Source: DSM-111022 sp043424535 (lineage in GTDB: Bacteria > Bacillota > Bacilli > Lactobacillales > Aerococcaceae). From it: DNA of 20,274 bases. Shown here in pieces: positions 13,034-20,274 of the stretch. Both the position numbers and the translations under genes were made by a program. The stretch lies in the NCBI GenBank assembly GCA_043424535.1, contig JBHWOV010000023.1, positions 1 through 20,274 of the forward strand, given 5' to 3'. A model generated the notes under the pieces. It made no database searches, was not told the DNA's origin, and worked only from the letters and a program-made list of their open reading frames with translations. The stretch's first letter is position 1, and each line of letters opens with the position of its first letter.

Positions 13034-15589
13034 ATGTCTAAAAAACAAACACCAATGATGGAACAATACAATGCGATCAAAGAAAAGTATGAAGATGCTT
13101 TTCTTTTCTTTCGTTTAGGTGATTTTTATGAATTATTTAATGAAGATGCGGTCGAAGCATCACGAATTTTAGAAATAACTTTAACGACGCGAAATAAAAA
13201 TGCTGAAAATCCGATTCCAATGTGTGGTGTCCCATATCATTCAGCAACAGAATATATCAAGAAATTGATACAAGAAGGGCACAAAGTAGCTATTTGTGAA
13301 CAAGTTGAAGATCCAAAGCTAACAAAAGGAATGGTCAAAAGAGAAGTTGTTCGGGTCGTCACGCCGGGAACGATTTTGGAAGATGATGCAGTCGCTAGTA
13401 AGGATAATAATTACCTCGCTTTCTTGCATCGCGGTGAAGAAGCTTTTGTATTAGTATATGGTGATTTATCGACCGGGGAAATTCATCTAACAAATGCCAA
13501 GACCGAAAAACCGATTTTAAATGAAATACAAGCAATTGGACCGAGTGAAATTTTATTGGACGACAGTTTAACTGAAGAACAAGAAGGTATCTTGAAGGAA
13601 ACGATGCCAGTCTATTTTTCTGATATTAGCCATTTCGATAATAAGCAAATAACAACTTGGGAATTAAAAGATGCTACCGCAGATGAAGCGAGAGCATTAT
13701 CCCTATTTGTTCAATATATTGAAAGTGTCCAATTTCAAGCAATTCAGCATTTGCAACCCGTGCAACGCTATCAGATTCAAGATTATTTACAGATGAATCA
13801 CTATGCCAAAGCCCAACTAGAACTCACAAAATCACTACGAACGCAAAAGAAAAAAGGGAGTTTATTATGGTTGTTAGATCAAACGAAAACAGCCATGGGC
13901 GGTCGCTTATTGCAACAATGGTTAGAAAAGCCTTTAATGGATGTCGTAGAATTAAAACAGCGTCATGAGCGGGTAGCCCTGCTAAAGGATGCTTATTTTG
14001 AACGCGTTGATTTATTGGAACGGATGAAAAAAATTTATGATCTTGAGCGATTAGTGACAAAAATAAGTCTAAAGTCAGCGAATGCACGAGACATTCAGCA
14101 ACTCAAACAATCCTTAGAACAAATTCCAGTTATCAATAGCATTTTAGAGATTATCGAATCGAATAATACGAGCAGTCAGCGCTACTTTGAGGAACTTAAT
14201 ACTTTAACGCCATTATATGAATTAATATCGCAGGCACTTGTTGATGAGCCACCGATTTCTATTACTGAAGGGGATATTATTCGTGATGGTTTCGATGAAA
14301 CATTGGACCATTACCGGGATGCGCTTAGAAATGGTCAACAATGGTTAGCGGATTTACAACAAAGTGAGCGTGAAAGAACAGGATTAAAAACTTTAAAGGT
14401 AGGATATAATAAAGTCTTCGGCTATTATATTGAAATTAGCCGTCTGCAAGCGGCAGAATTTGATGATCCTCGTTATGAGCGTAAACAAACACTTGCCAAT
14501 TCTGAACGCTATATAACGGAGGAATTGAAAGAAATTGAAACAACGATTCTCGAAGCGCAAGAAAAAGCAGCGAATCTTGAATATGAGCTCTTTGTCCAGA
14601 TTCGAGAACAAGTAAACACTTATGATGAAGCATTACAAAAATTAGCCAAAGATGTTGCGGCATTGGATGTATTATGTAATTTTGCTGTCATTAGTGAACA
14701 AGAAAATTATGTGCAAGCGTCAATCACAGATAACAAACATCAATTGAAATTAGTGAACAGCCGCCATCCAGTGGTAGAGAAACTTATCGGACAAAGTGAA
14801 TTCGTACCGAATGATTTAACGATTACACCAAAACAGTATTTACTTATTTTAACCGGACCTAATATGTCAGGTAAAAGTACCTTTATGCGCCAAGTGGCTT
14901 ATGCGATTATTTTGAATCAAATCGGTTGTTTTATTCCAGCAGATGAAGCAGTTTTACCTATTGTTGATCGTATTTTTACGCGTATTGGTAGTTCAGATGA
15001 CATTTCTATCGGACAGAGTACTTTTATGGTTGAAATGATGGAGACGAATTTTGCCTTACAAGAAGCGACGAGCCGCAGTTTATTACTATTTGATGAAATT
15101 GGTCGGGGAACAGCAACTTATGATGGGATGGCTTTAGCGCAAGGAATTATTGAATATACTGCTAAACACGTCCAAGCCATTACCATCTTCTCAACGCATT
15201 ATCATGAATTAACGGATTTAGCAGAGCAAATTCCAATCATTAAAAATATTCATGTGGGCGCAACAGAACAAGACGGTGAATTGATTTTCCTTCATCAGAT
15301 TCTTGAAGGAGCCGCGGATAAAAGTTATGGTATTCATGTCGCTAAATTAGCGGGATTGCCGGCTGAATTGATTGTCAATAGCCAACAAATTTTAAATGAG
15401 CTTGAGAGTAAAAATAGAGAACCGATAAAGGACCAACAATTATCACTATTTGAACCTGAAATGGAAGTACAAGAGACATCAGCCAATGAACAGCTGATTG
15501 AAAAAATCCGCTCGATTAATATCAATCAATTAACACCCATTGATGCATTGAATTATTTAAATGATTTGGTCAACAGCATTGATGAATAA
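13034..15589 (+). CDS. mutS: DNA mismatch repair protein MutS
   Basis: MutS recognises base mismatches and small loops and, with ATP, becomes a sliding clamp that recruits MutL. The mismatch-reading motif F-x-E is Phe31-Tyr-Glu33 within GDFYELF. Connector, lever and clamp domains fill the middle (about 130-570). The ATPase has a Walker A GPNMSGKST at 608-616 and a Walker B LLLFDEIGRGT with Asp687-Glu688; the STHYHEL switch follows. The C-terminal tail contains QLSLF at 802-806, a sliding-clamp-binding peptide identical to the C-terminus of PolC. At 851 residues it is a full-length MutS1, not MutS2 (no Smr domain). AAGGAG at 13021-13026 sets the ATG; another ATG at 13030 is out of frame. mutL follows closely. 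Confidence 0.98.
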   Translation: MSKKQTPMMEQYNAIKEKYEDAFLFFRLGDFYELFNEDAVEASRILEITLTTRNKNAENPIPMCGVPYHSATEYIKKLIQEGHKVAICEQVEDPKLTKGMVKREVVRVVTPGTILEDDAVASKDNNYLAFLHRGEEAFVLVYGDLSTGEIHLTNAKTEKPILNEIQAIGPSEILLDDSLTEEQEGILKETMPVYFSDISHFDNKQITTWELKDATADEARALSLFVQYIESVQFQAIQHLQPVQRYQIQDYLQMNHYAKAQLELTKSLRTQKKKGSLLWLLDQTKTAMGGRLLQQWLEKPLMDVVELKQRHERVALLKDAYFERVDLLERMKKIYDLERLVTKISLKSANARDIQQLKQSLEQIPVINSILEIIESNNTSSQRYFEELNTLTPLYELISQALVDEPPISITEGDIIRDGFDETLDHYRDALRNGQQWLADLQQSERERTGLKTLKVGYNKVFGYYIEISRLQAAEFDDPRYERKQTLANSERYITEELKEIETTILEAQEKAANLEYELFVQIREQVNTYDEALQKLAKDVAALDVLCNFAVISEQENYVQASITDNKHQLKLVNSRHPVVEKLIGQSEFVPNDLTITPKQYLLILTGPNMSGKSTFMRQVAYAIILNQIGCFIPADEAVLPIVDRIFTRIGSSDDISIGQSTFMVEMMETNFALQEATSRSLLLFDEIGRGTATYDGMALAQGIIEYTAKHVQAITIFSTHYHELTDLAEQIPIIKNIHVGATEQDGELIFLHQILEGAADKSYGIHVAKLAGLPAELIVNSQQILNELESKNREPIKDQQLSLFEPEMEVQETSANEQLIEKIRSININQLTPIDALNYLNDLVNSIDE

Positions 15590-15601
15590 CACAGATCTTT
15601 T

Positions 15602-15607
15602 AGGAGG
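15602..15607 (+). promoter_or_regulatory. RBS deciding the mutL start
   Basis: AGGAGG at 15602-15607 is 6 nt from the ATG at 15614 but only 3 nt from the ATG at 15611. Normal spacing favours 15614 and a protein starting MVKIKQ. Confidence 0.7.
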
Positions 15608-15613
15608 TGGATG

Positions 15614-17482
15614 ATGGTTAAAATTAAACAAATGGACAGTGCATTAGCGAATCAAATTGCCGCCGGAGAAGTCGTCGAGAGGCCTGCCTCTGTCGTCAAA
15701 GAACTCGTTGAAAATGCGATTGACGCTCAAGCCACAATCGTGACCATTGAATTACTTGAAGCAGGAATTCAATCGATTAAAGTGATCGATAATGGAATCG
15801 GTATGGAACCAGAGGATTTAAAAACAGCGATTTTACCCCATGCAACGAGTAAAATTTATACTGTCCATGATCTATTCAGAATTCAATCCTTAGGATTTCG
15901 AGGCGAAGCATTAGCCAGTATTGGCTCTGTTTCTAAATTGACTTTAGAGTCAACACCAGAAGATGCAACCGAAGGTTATCAGATTAAAGTAGAGGATTCG
16001 GCTATTGTCGAAGAATCGATTGCCAAGCCGCGTCAAGGTACGACTATTACGGTAGATGATTTATTTTATAATACTCCCGCTAGACTAAAGCATTTAAAAA
16101 CATTACAAACGGAATTAAAACATACGACAACTTTTGTCCAAAATATTGCTTTAGCCTATCCGAATATTCGCTTTACTTTAATTCATAATAACCAACGAAT
16201 TTTCAATTCGACTGGAAATAATGATTTACAGCAAACGATTGCGAATGTGTATTCTGCTTCAATTGCCAGACAATTGATACCGATAGCTGGAGAATCGATG
16301 GACTTTCAAATATCAGGCTATATTTCTCCGCCGCAATTAACGCGGACGAATAAACAATATATGCATTGGATGATTAATCAGCGTCCGATTCGAAGTGTGA
16401 TGTTGGATAAAGTCTTATTAAAAGCTTATGGTAGACAATTAATGATCGGACGCTATCCATTGACAGTTATCAATATCGATATCGATCCTTATTTAGTCGA
16501 TGTGAATGTCCATCCAACCAAACAAACGGTTCGTCTCAGCAAAGAAGAAGAATTGAGTCAATTATTAACTGAAACAGTTGAAAAACAATTGGCGCGCATC
16601 AATCCTGTGCCAGAAGTATCGATCGAAGATATTGATACGCCTAAAGTCCAACCTAAAGCGCCGACAACTATGCCATTTGAGTTCAGTTATCAAAAACCGG
16701 TAACGAGAGAACAGCCATCGATTGATAAACATGCATTAGAAGAGGCACTAAATGATGGCAATAAAAACACATTGAATGTATCTTACAATGATGATAAAGT
16801 GTCACAATCAGAAGTGACAGAGTCGACGGATACTTATACGTATCAAAGCGATCAATTTGATGAAGAAGAAAAAATCGACTTTTTATCTTTGCGTTATGTA
16901 GGCCAAATTCATGGAACCTATTTAATTGCTGAATCGGAAGATGGTTTCTTTCTCATCGATCAGCATGCTGCACAAGAGAGAATCCGCTATGAAGCATTAT
17001 TGAATGAAGAAATCAATGTGACCGCACAGCAACAGCTATTAATACCGCTTATATTAGAATTTACGGCTTCCGAAATGGTTGCGATCGAATCCATTCAACC
17101 ACAATTACAGCGTGTTGGCATTGTTATGACGCAATTTTCACCGACCAGTTATCAATTAGATCAGTATCCTAATTGGATTAAGGCGGATGATATTGAAAAA
17201 GTCGTCAGAGAATTAGTTGAATTAATGATTGAAGAACCAGATTTATCGCTGACCGACTATTTAGAGGCGGGAATTATTATGCATAGTTGTCGTGGTGCGA
17301 TTAAAGCGAATCATTATCTCGACAAACAACAAGCAGAAGCATTAATTCATGATATGGCAGATTTAGAAGATCCTTATCATTGCCCACATGGGCGTCCCGT
17401 TTTTGTCGAATTCGGCGAAAAAAGTATCGAAAAGATGTTCAAACGGATTCAAGACACCCATCAAACTACTTTTTATAATTAA
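15614..17482 (+). CDS. mutL: DNA mismatch repair protein MutL
   Basis: MutL couples mismatch recognition by MutS to strand incision. The N-terminal GHKL ATPase has Glu33-Asn34 (KELVENAID), DNGIGM and GFRGEALASI. A low-complexity linker runs about 330-425. The C-terminal domain carries the endonuclease metal motif DQHAAQE beginning at Asp449, with a further Glu at about 460. It also has the accessory motifs SCRGAIKAN (Cys559) and CPHGRPVF (Cys590). This is a nicking MutL, as expected for bacteria without MutH. QQQLLIPL at 472-479 aligns with the clamp-binding peptide of B. subtilis MutL. Length is 622 residues from the chosen ATG, one more if 15611 is used. It follows mutS by 24 nt and precedes msrB by 12 nt. 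Confidence 0.97.
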   Translation: MVKIKQMDSALANQIAAGEVVERPASVVKELVENAIDAQATIVTIELLEAGIQSIKVIDNGIGMEPEDLKTAILPHATSKIYTVHDLFRIQSLGFRGEALASIGSVSKLTLESTPEDATEGYQIKVEDSAIVEESIAKPRQGTTITVDDLFYNTPARLKHLKTLQTELKHTTTFVQNIALAYPNIRFTLIHNNQRIFNSTGNNDLQQTIANVYSASIARQLIPIAGESMDFQISGYISPPQLTRTNKQYMHWMINQRPIRSVMLDKVLLKAYGRQLMIGRYPLTVINIDIDPYLVDVNVHPTKQTVRLSKEEELSQLLTETVEKQLARINPVPEVSIEDIDTPKVQPKAPTTMPFEFSYQKPVTREQPSIDKHALEEALNDGNKNTLNVSYNDDKVSQSEVTESTDTYTYQSDQFDEEEKIDFLSLRYVGQIHGTYLIAESEDGFFLIDQHAAQERIRYEALLNEEINVTAQQQLLIPLILEFTASEMVAIESIQPQLQRVGIVMTQFSPTSYQLDQYPNWIKADDIEKVVRELVELMIEEPDLSLTDYLEAGIIMHSCRGAIKANHYLDKQQAEALIHDMADLEDPYHCPHGRPVFVEFGEKSIEKMFKRIQDTHQTTFYN

Positions 17483-17494
17483 GGAGAATATATT

Positions 17495-17932
17495 ATGACA
17501 GATAAAAAATACCAAGATAAAATTAAACAATTGACACCTGAACAATATCATGTAACTCAAGAAAGCGGCACAGAACGTGCTTTTACTGGAGAATATGATG
17601 ACTTTTATGAAAAAGGTATCTATGTCGATATTGTCAGTGGCGAACCTTTATTTTCATCTAATACTAAATATGATGCGGGATGCGGTTGGCCATCATTCAC
17701 TAAACCAATCCATGAGGAAAAAATTATTGAAAAAGAAGATCGTACATATGGAATGCGTAGAACAGAAGTACGAAGCCAAGAGGCAGATTCGCATTTAGGA
17801 CATGTCTTTAATGATGGACCGGTGGCAGAAGGCGGATTGCGCTATTGCATTAATTCAGCAGCATTAGAATTCATTCCTTATGAAGAAATGGACGCCAAAG
17901 GCTATGGCGAGTATAAAGGACTTGTTGAATAA
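17495..17932 (+). CDS. msrB: Peptide methionine-(R)-S-oxide reductase
   Basis: This enzyme reduces the R epimer of methionine sulfoxide in oxidised proteins, normally with thioredoxin as electron donor. The family pattern is complete: FTGEYDDFYEKGIYVDIVSG, GCGWPSFTKPI, EVRSQEADSHLGHVFNDGP and RYCINSAALEFIP. The catalytic Cys is 118. The only other Cys is 63 (GCGWPS), the likely resolving residue. The four zinc-binding cysteines of some MsrBs are absent, as in B. subtilis MsrB. Length is 145 residues. AAGGAG precedes the ATG. The stop codon directly abuts the ruvA start, and the gene sits between mutL and ruvA, an unusual place for it as far as I know. No msrA is nearby. Confidence 0.97.
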   Translation: MTDKKYQDKIKQLTPEQYHVTQESGTERAFTGEYDDFYEKGIYVDIVSGEPLFSSNTKYDAGCGWPSFTKPIHEEKIIEKEDRTYGMRRTEVRSQEADSHLGHVFNDGPVAEGGLRYCINSAALEFIPYEEMDAKGYGEYKGLVE

Positions 17933-18526
17933 ATGTTTGAATATATTGAAGGAAAGGTCGAGAGTATCGAACCAACATATATTGTGGTCGATCATCAAGG
18001 ATTGGGCTATAAAATATTAACCCCCAATGCATTTGAATGGAGTAGCTCCTTAGGTAAAGACGTCCGTATTTATGTGGAACTCGTTGTCCGCGAAGATGCT
18101 CATACGCTATATGGATTTTTATCAAAAGAAGAAAAACAATTATTTAATAAATTAACGACTGTAAAAAGTATTGGTCCCCGAACGGCACTATCCATACTTG
18201 CTCCGGGAGACCAAGCAGGTTTAGTTCAAGCGATTCATCAAGAAAATATCAATTATTTAACCAATTTCCCTGGTGTTGGTAAGAAAACAGCCCAACAAAT
18301 GATCCTCGATCTCCAAGGGAAATTAGATGATTTCGCGCCGGAAGAATCACCAATACAACAGCAATCACCACTTACTTCAGAAATTTTAGAACAAATCAAA
18401 GAAGCATTATCAGGACTAGGCTATTCTGCGCGTGAAATAGCGAAGGTCGAAAAACAAATGAAAGACGTAACATTTGATGATACGCAAGCGGCACTGAGCC
18501 ATGCGTTGAAATTACTTGTTCAATAG
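17933..18526 (+). CDS. ruvA: Holliday junction branch migration protein RuvA
   Basis: RuvA binds four-way DNA junctions as a tetramer and loads the RuvB motor. The N-terminal OB-fold starts MFEYIEGKVESI. Two helix-hairpin-helix motifs follow, KSIGPRTALSIL from about residue 78 and FPGVGKKTAQQM from 112. A flexible linker rich in Gln, Pro and Ser precedes the C-terminal RuvB-contacting domain (LGYSAREIAKVE). Length 197 is normal. The ATG immediately follows the msrB TAA. Its ribosome binding site (AAAGGA at 17915-17920) is inside msrB, so translation is probably coupled to msrB. Confidence 0.97.
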   Translation: MFEYIEGKVESIEPTYIVVDHQGLGYKILTPNAFEWSSSLGKDVRIYVELVVREDAHTLYGFLSKEEKQLFNKLTTVKSIGPRTALSILAPGDQAGLVQAIHQENINYLTNFPGVGKKTAQQMILDLQGKLDDFAPEESPIQQQSPLTSEILEQIKEALSGLGYSAREIAKVEKQMKDVTFDDTQAALSHALKLLVQ

Positions 18527-18542
18527 GAGAGGAGGGAGATAA

Positions 18543-19568
18543 ATGGAAGAAGAACGCATCGTTTCAAATCAGGAATTTCCAGAAGATGCATTAATGGAAT
18601 CGAATTATAGTTTAAGGCCTCAACGATTGAATGAATATATTGGCCAAGAAAAAATAAAACATAATTTAAATATTTATATTCAAGCTGCTAAGGAAAGAGA
18701 AGAAGCACTCGATCATGTTCTATTATTTGGTCCTCCAGGACTAGGGAAAACAACTTTAGCGATGGTCATTGCTAATGAATTAGAAGTTGGCATTCAAACA
18801 ACCAGTGGACCGGCGATCGAACGTTCAGGCGATTTGTTAGCTATTTTAAATGAACTGAAAGCAGGAGATATTTTATTCATTGATGAAATACACCGCCTGC
18901 CACGTGTCGTTGAGGAAGTGCTTTATTCAGCGATGGAAGATTATTATGTTGATATTATTATAGGCCAAGGTCAAACGAGTCAACCGATCCATTTCGAATT
19001 ACCTCCCTTTACTCTTATTGGTGCTACGACTCGAGCGGGCTTATTATCACAGCCTCTAAGAGATCGTTTTGGTATTATTTCGCATATGCAATATTATACC
19101 CATGATGAAATACAATTGATTGTGCATCGAAGTGCCGAGATTTTTGATGTAGAGATCGATCCAGCAGCTTCGAAGGAAATTGCTCGACGCAGTCGCGGGA
19201 CACCTCGAATTGCCAATCGTATTTTACGTCGGGTTCGAGATGTTGCTCAATATGAAGGCCAAACATTAATCACGAAGGATTTAGCAGATAAAGCGCTAAA
19301 CATGATGGATATTGATCAGTCGGGATTGGATGAGACGGATAGACGCTTATTGACGACCATGATCGAATTATATCAAGGAGGCCCAGTGGGATTGAATACC
19401 ATTGCGGCCAATATTAATGAAGATGTCACAACAGTTGAAGATATGTATGAACCATTTTTACTACAAAATGGTTTCCTAAAACGTACCTTACGAGGGCGGA
19501 TCGTGACACCTTTAGCATATGAACATTTGGGATATCCTTATCCCGAAGAAAAAGGAAAGGATGCATGA
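18543..19568 (+). CDS. ruvB: Holliday junction branch migration ATPase RuvB
   Basis: RuvB is the AAA+ hexameric motor that drives branch migration with RuvA. Walker A is GPPGLGKTT at 63-71 (Lys69) and Walker B is FIDEIHR with Asp114-Glu115. The sensor region reads GATTRAGLLSQPLRDRFG, including the arginine that acts on the neighbouring subunit. The small lid domain has the RSRGTPRIANR signature, and a C-terminal winged helix covers about 255-335. Length 341 is normal. A strong AGGAGG at 18530-18535 is 7 nt before the ATG. It follows ruvA by 16 nt and precedes queA by 1 nt, the common ruvA-ruvB-queA order. Confidence 0.98.
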   Translation: MEEERIVSNQEFPEDALMESNYSLRPQRLNEYIGQEKIKHNLNIYIQAAKEREEALDHVLLFGPPGLGKTTLAMVIANELEVGIQTTSGPAIERSGDLLAILNELKAGDILFIDEIHRLPRVVEEVLYSAMEDYYVDIIIGQGQTSQPIHFELPPFTLIGATTRAGLLSQPLRDRFGIISHMQYYTHDEIQLIVHRSAEIFDVEIDPAASKEIARRSRGTPRIANRILRRVRDVAQYEGQTLITKDLADKALNMMDIDQSGLDETDRRLLTTMIELYQGGPVGLNTIAANINEDVTTVEDMYEPFLLQNGFLKRTLRGRIVTPLAYEHLGYPYPEEKGKDA

Positions 19569-19569
19569 T

Positions 19570-20274
19570 ATGCTCACAACGAAAGATTTTGATTTTAACT
19601 TACCTGAAGAATTAATTGCGCAAACACCCTTACAAGATCGGAGTGCGTCAAAATTATTAGTCATCGACCGTGAAAAGGATACGATTGAAGACACTAATTT
19701 TAAACATGTCTTGGATTATTTAAAACCAGGCGATGCATTAGTTGTCAATGAAACTCGAGTTATTCCAGCACGTCTTTTTGGAGTAAAGGAAGAAACGGGC
19801 GCACATTTAGAGGTTTTATTATTGACCAATACCGAAAATGATACGTGGGAAACTTTAGTTAAACCAGCAAAAAGAGCAAAAGTTGGCACTGTCATTTCTT
19901 TTGGCGATGGGCAATTGAAGGCTAGAGTCACAGAAGTATTAGAACATGGTGGTCGGAAGATGGAATTTATTTACGAAGGTATTTTCTTAGAAGTACTTGA
20001 ATCACTAGGAGAAATGCCACTGCCACCTTATATTAAAGAAACCCTCGATGATCCAGAGAGATATCAAACGGTTTATGCTAAGGAAAATGGATCAGCAGCA
20101 GCTCCAACAGCCGGGCTACATTTTACGGACGAAATTTTTGAGCAAGCGAGAGCAAAAGGCATCGAAATTATTCCACTTGTCTTGCATGTAGGATTAGGGA
20201 CTTTCCGACCGGTTTCTGCCGAACATTTAGAAGATCATGAAATGCATTCTGAATTCTATTCTTTATCAGCACGA
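19570..20274 (+). CDS. queA: S-adenosylmethionine:tRNA ribosyltransferase-isomerase (3' end outside window)
   Basis: QueA transfers and isomerises the ribose of S-adenosylmethionine onto 7-aminomethyl-7-deazaguanine in tRNA, forming epoxyqueuosine at the wobble position. The open reading frame runs uninterrupted for 235 codons from ATG to the last base, so it is partial at the 3' end; complete family members are about 340 residues. The start DFDFNLPEELIAQTPL, the VVNETRVIPARLFG segment and the AAPTAGLHFT motif are diagnostic. The ribosome binding site AAAGGAAAGG (19551-19560) lies inside the end of ruvB, and the start follows the ruvB stop by 1 nt, so the two are probably translationally coupled. 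tgt is expected next in relatives. Confidence 0.97.
   Translation, partial: MLTTKDFDFNLPEELIAQTPLQDRSASKLLVIDREKDTIEDTNFKHVLDYLKPGDALVVNETRVIPARLFGVKEETGAHLEVLLLTNTENDTWETLVKPAKRAKVGTVISFGDGQLKARVTEVLEHGGRKMEFIYEGIFLEVLESLGEMPLPPYIKETLDDPERYQTVYAKENGSAAAPTAGLHFTDEIFEQARAKGIEIIPLVLHVGLGTFRPVSAEHLEDHEMHSEFYSLSAR

Noticed and set aside
13824..14087. 87-residue antisense open reading frame within mutS
   Set aside because: It is embedded in the conserved MutS core, with no start signals or recognisable motif.
1..20274. Defence system, prophage, integrated element or CRISPR array
   Set aside because: All genes are recognisable housekeeping or metabolic families on one strand; no integrase, transposase, direct repeats flanking a block, or spaced repeats were found.

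Overview
This window is an ordinary stretch of core chromosome from a low-GC Gram-positive bacterium. The evidence is a PolC-type replicative polymerase, AT-rich third codon positions, strong AGGAGG ribosome binding sites, and the orders frr-uppS-cdsA-rseP-polC and ymdB-mutS-mutL-ruvA-ruvB-queA. Gene content and an Eep-like RseP point to Lactobacillales (an Aerococcaceae- or Carnobacteriaceae-like genome is my best guess). That assignment is inference and the family level is uncertain. All 15 genes lie on the + strand. No tRNA, rRNA, CRISPR array, insertion sequence or phage gene was seen.

Region 1 (1-8117) is the envelope and translation block. An intrinsic terminator at the left edge precedes frr (ribosome recycling), which has its own terminator. 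uppS, cdsA and rseP then form a tight operon making undecaprenyl diphosphate and CDP-diacylglycerol and encoding the intramembrane site-2 protease. A strong terminator ends it, and polC follows. The proS gene often found between rseP and polC is absent.

Region 2 (8118-12222) is the least conserved-looking part. It holds a MetQ/NlpA-type binding protein without a recognisable lipobox, an NAD(P)H-dependent FMN reductase with highly-expressed-type codons, alanine dehydrogenase, and a luciferase-like flavin monooxygenase. Each has its own visible or probable promoter, and the first three end in clear intrinsic terminators.

Region 3 (12240-20274) is a repair operon with gaps of 0-24 nt and no internal terminator: ymdB, mutS, mutL, msrB, ruvA, ruvB and queA (cut by the window end). 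The monooxygenase lies only 17 nt upstream of ymdB, so its extended -10 promoter probably reads into the mismatch-repair and Holliday-junction genes. The msrB stop codon abuts the ruvA start. PolC, MutS and MutL all carry recognisable sliding-clamp-binding peptides.

I found no convincing undescribed system. The observations most worth a second look are the unusual MetQ-like protein, the two flavin genes around ald, the oxidative-stress genes embedded in the repair operon, and two inverted repeats placed on promoters.
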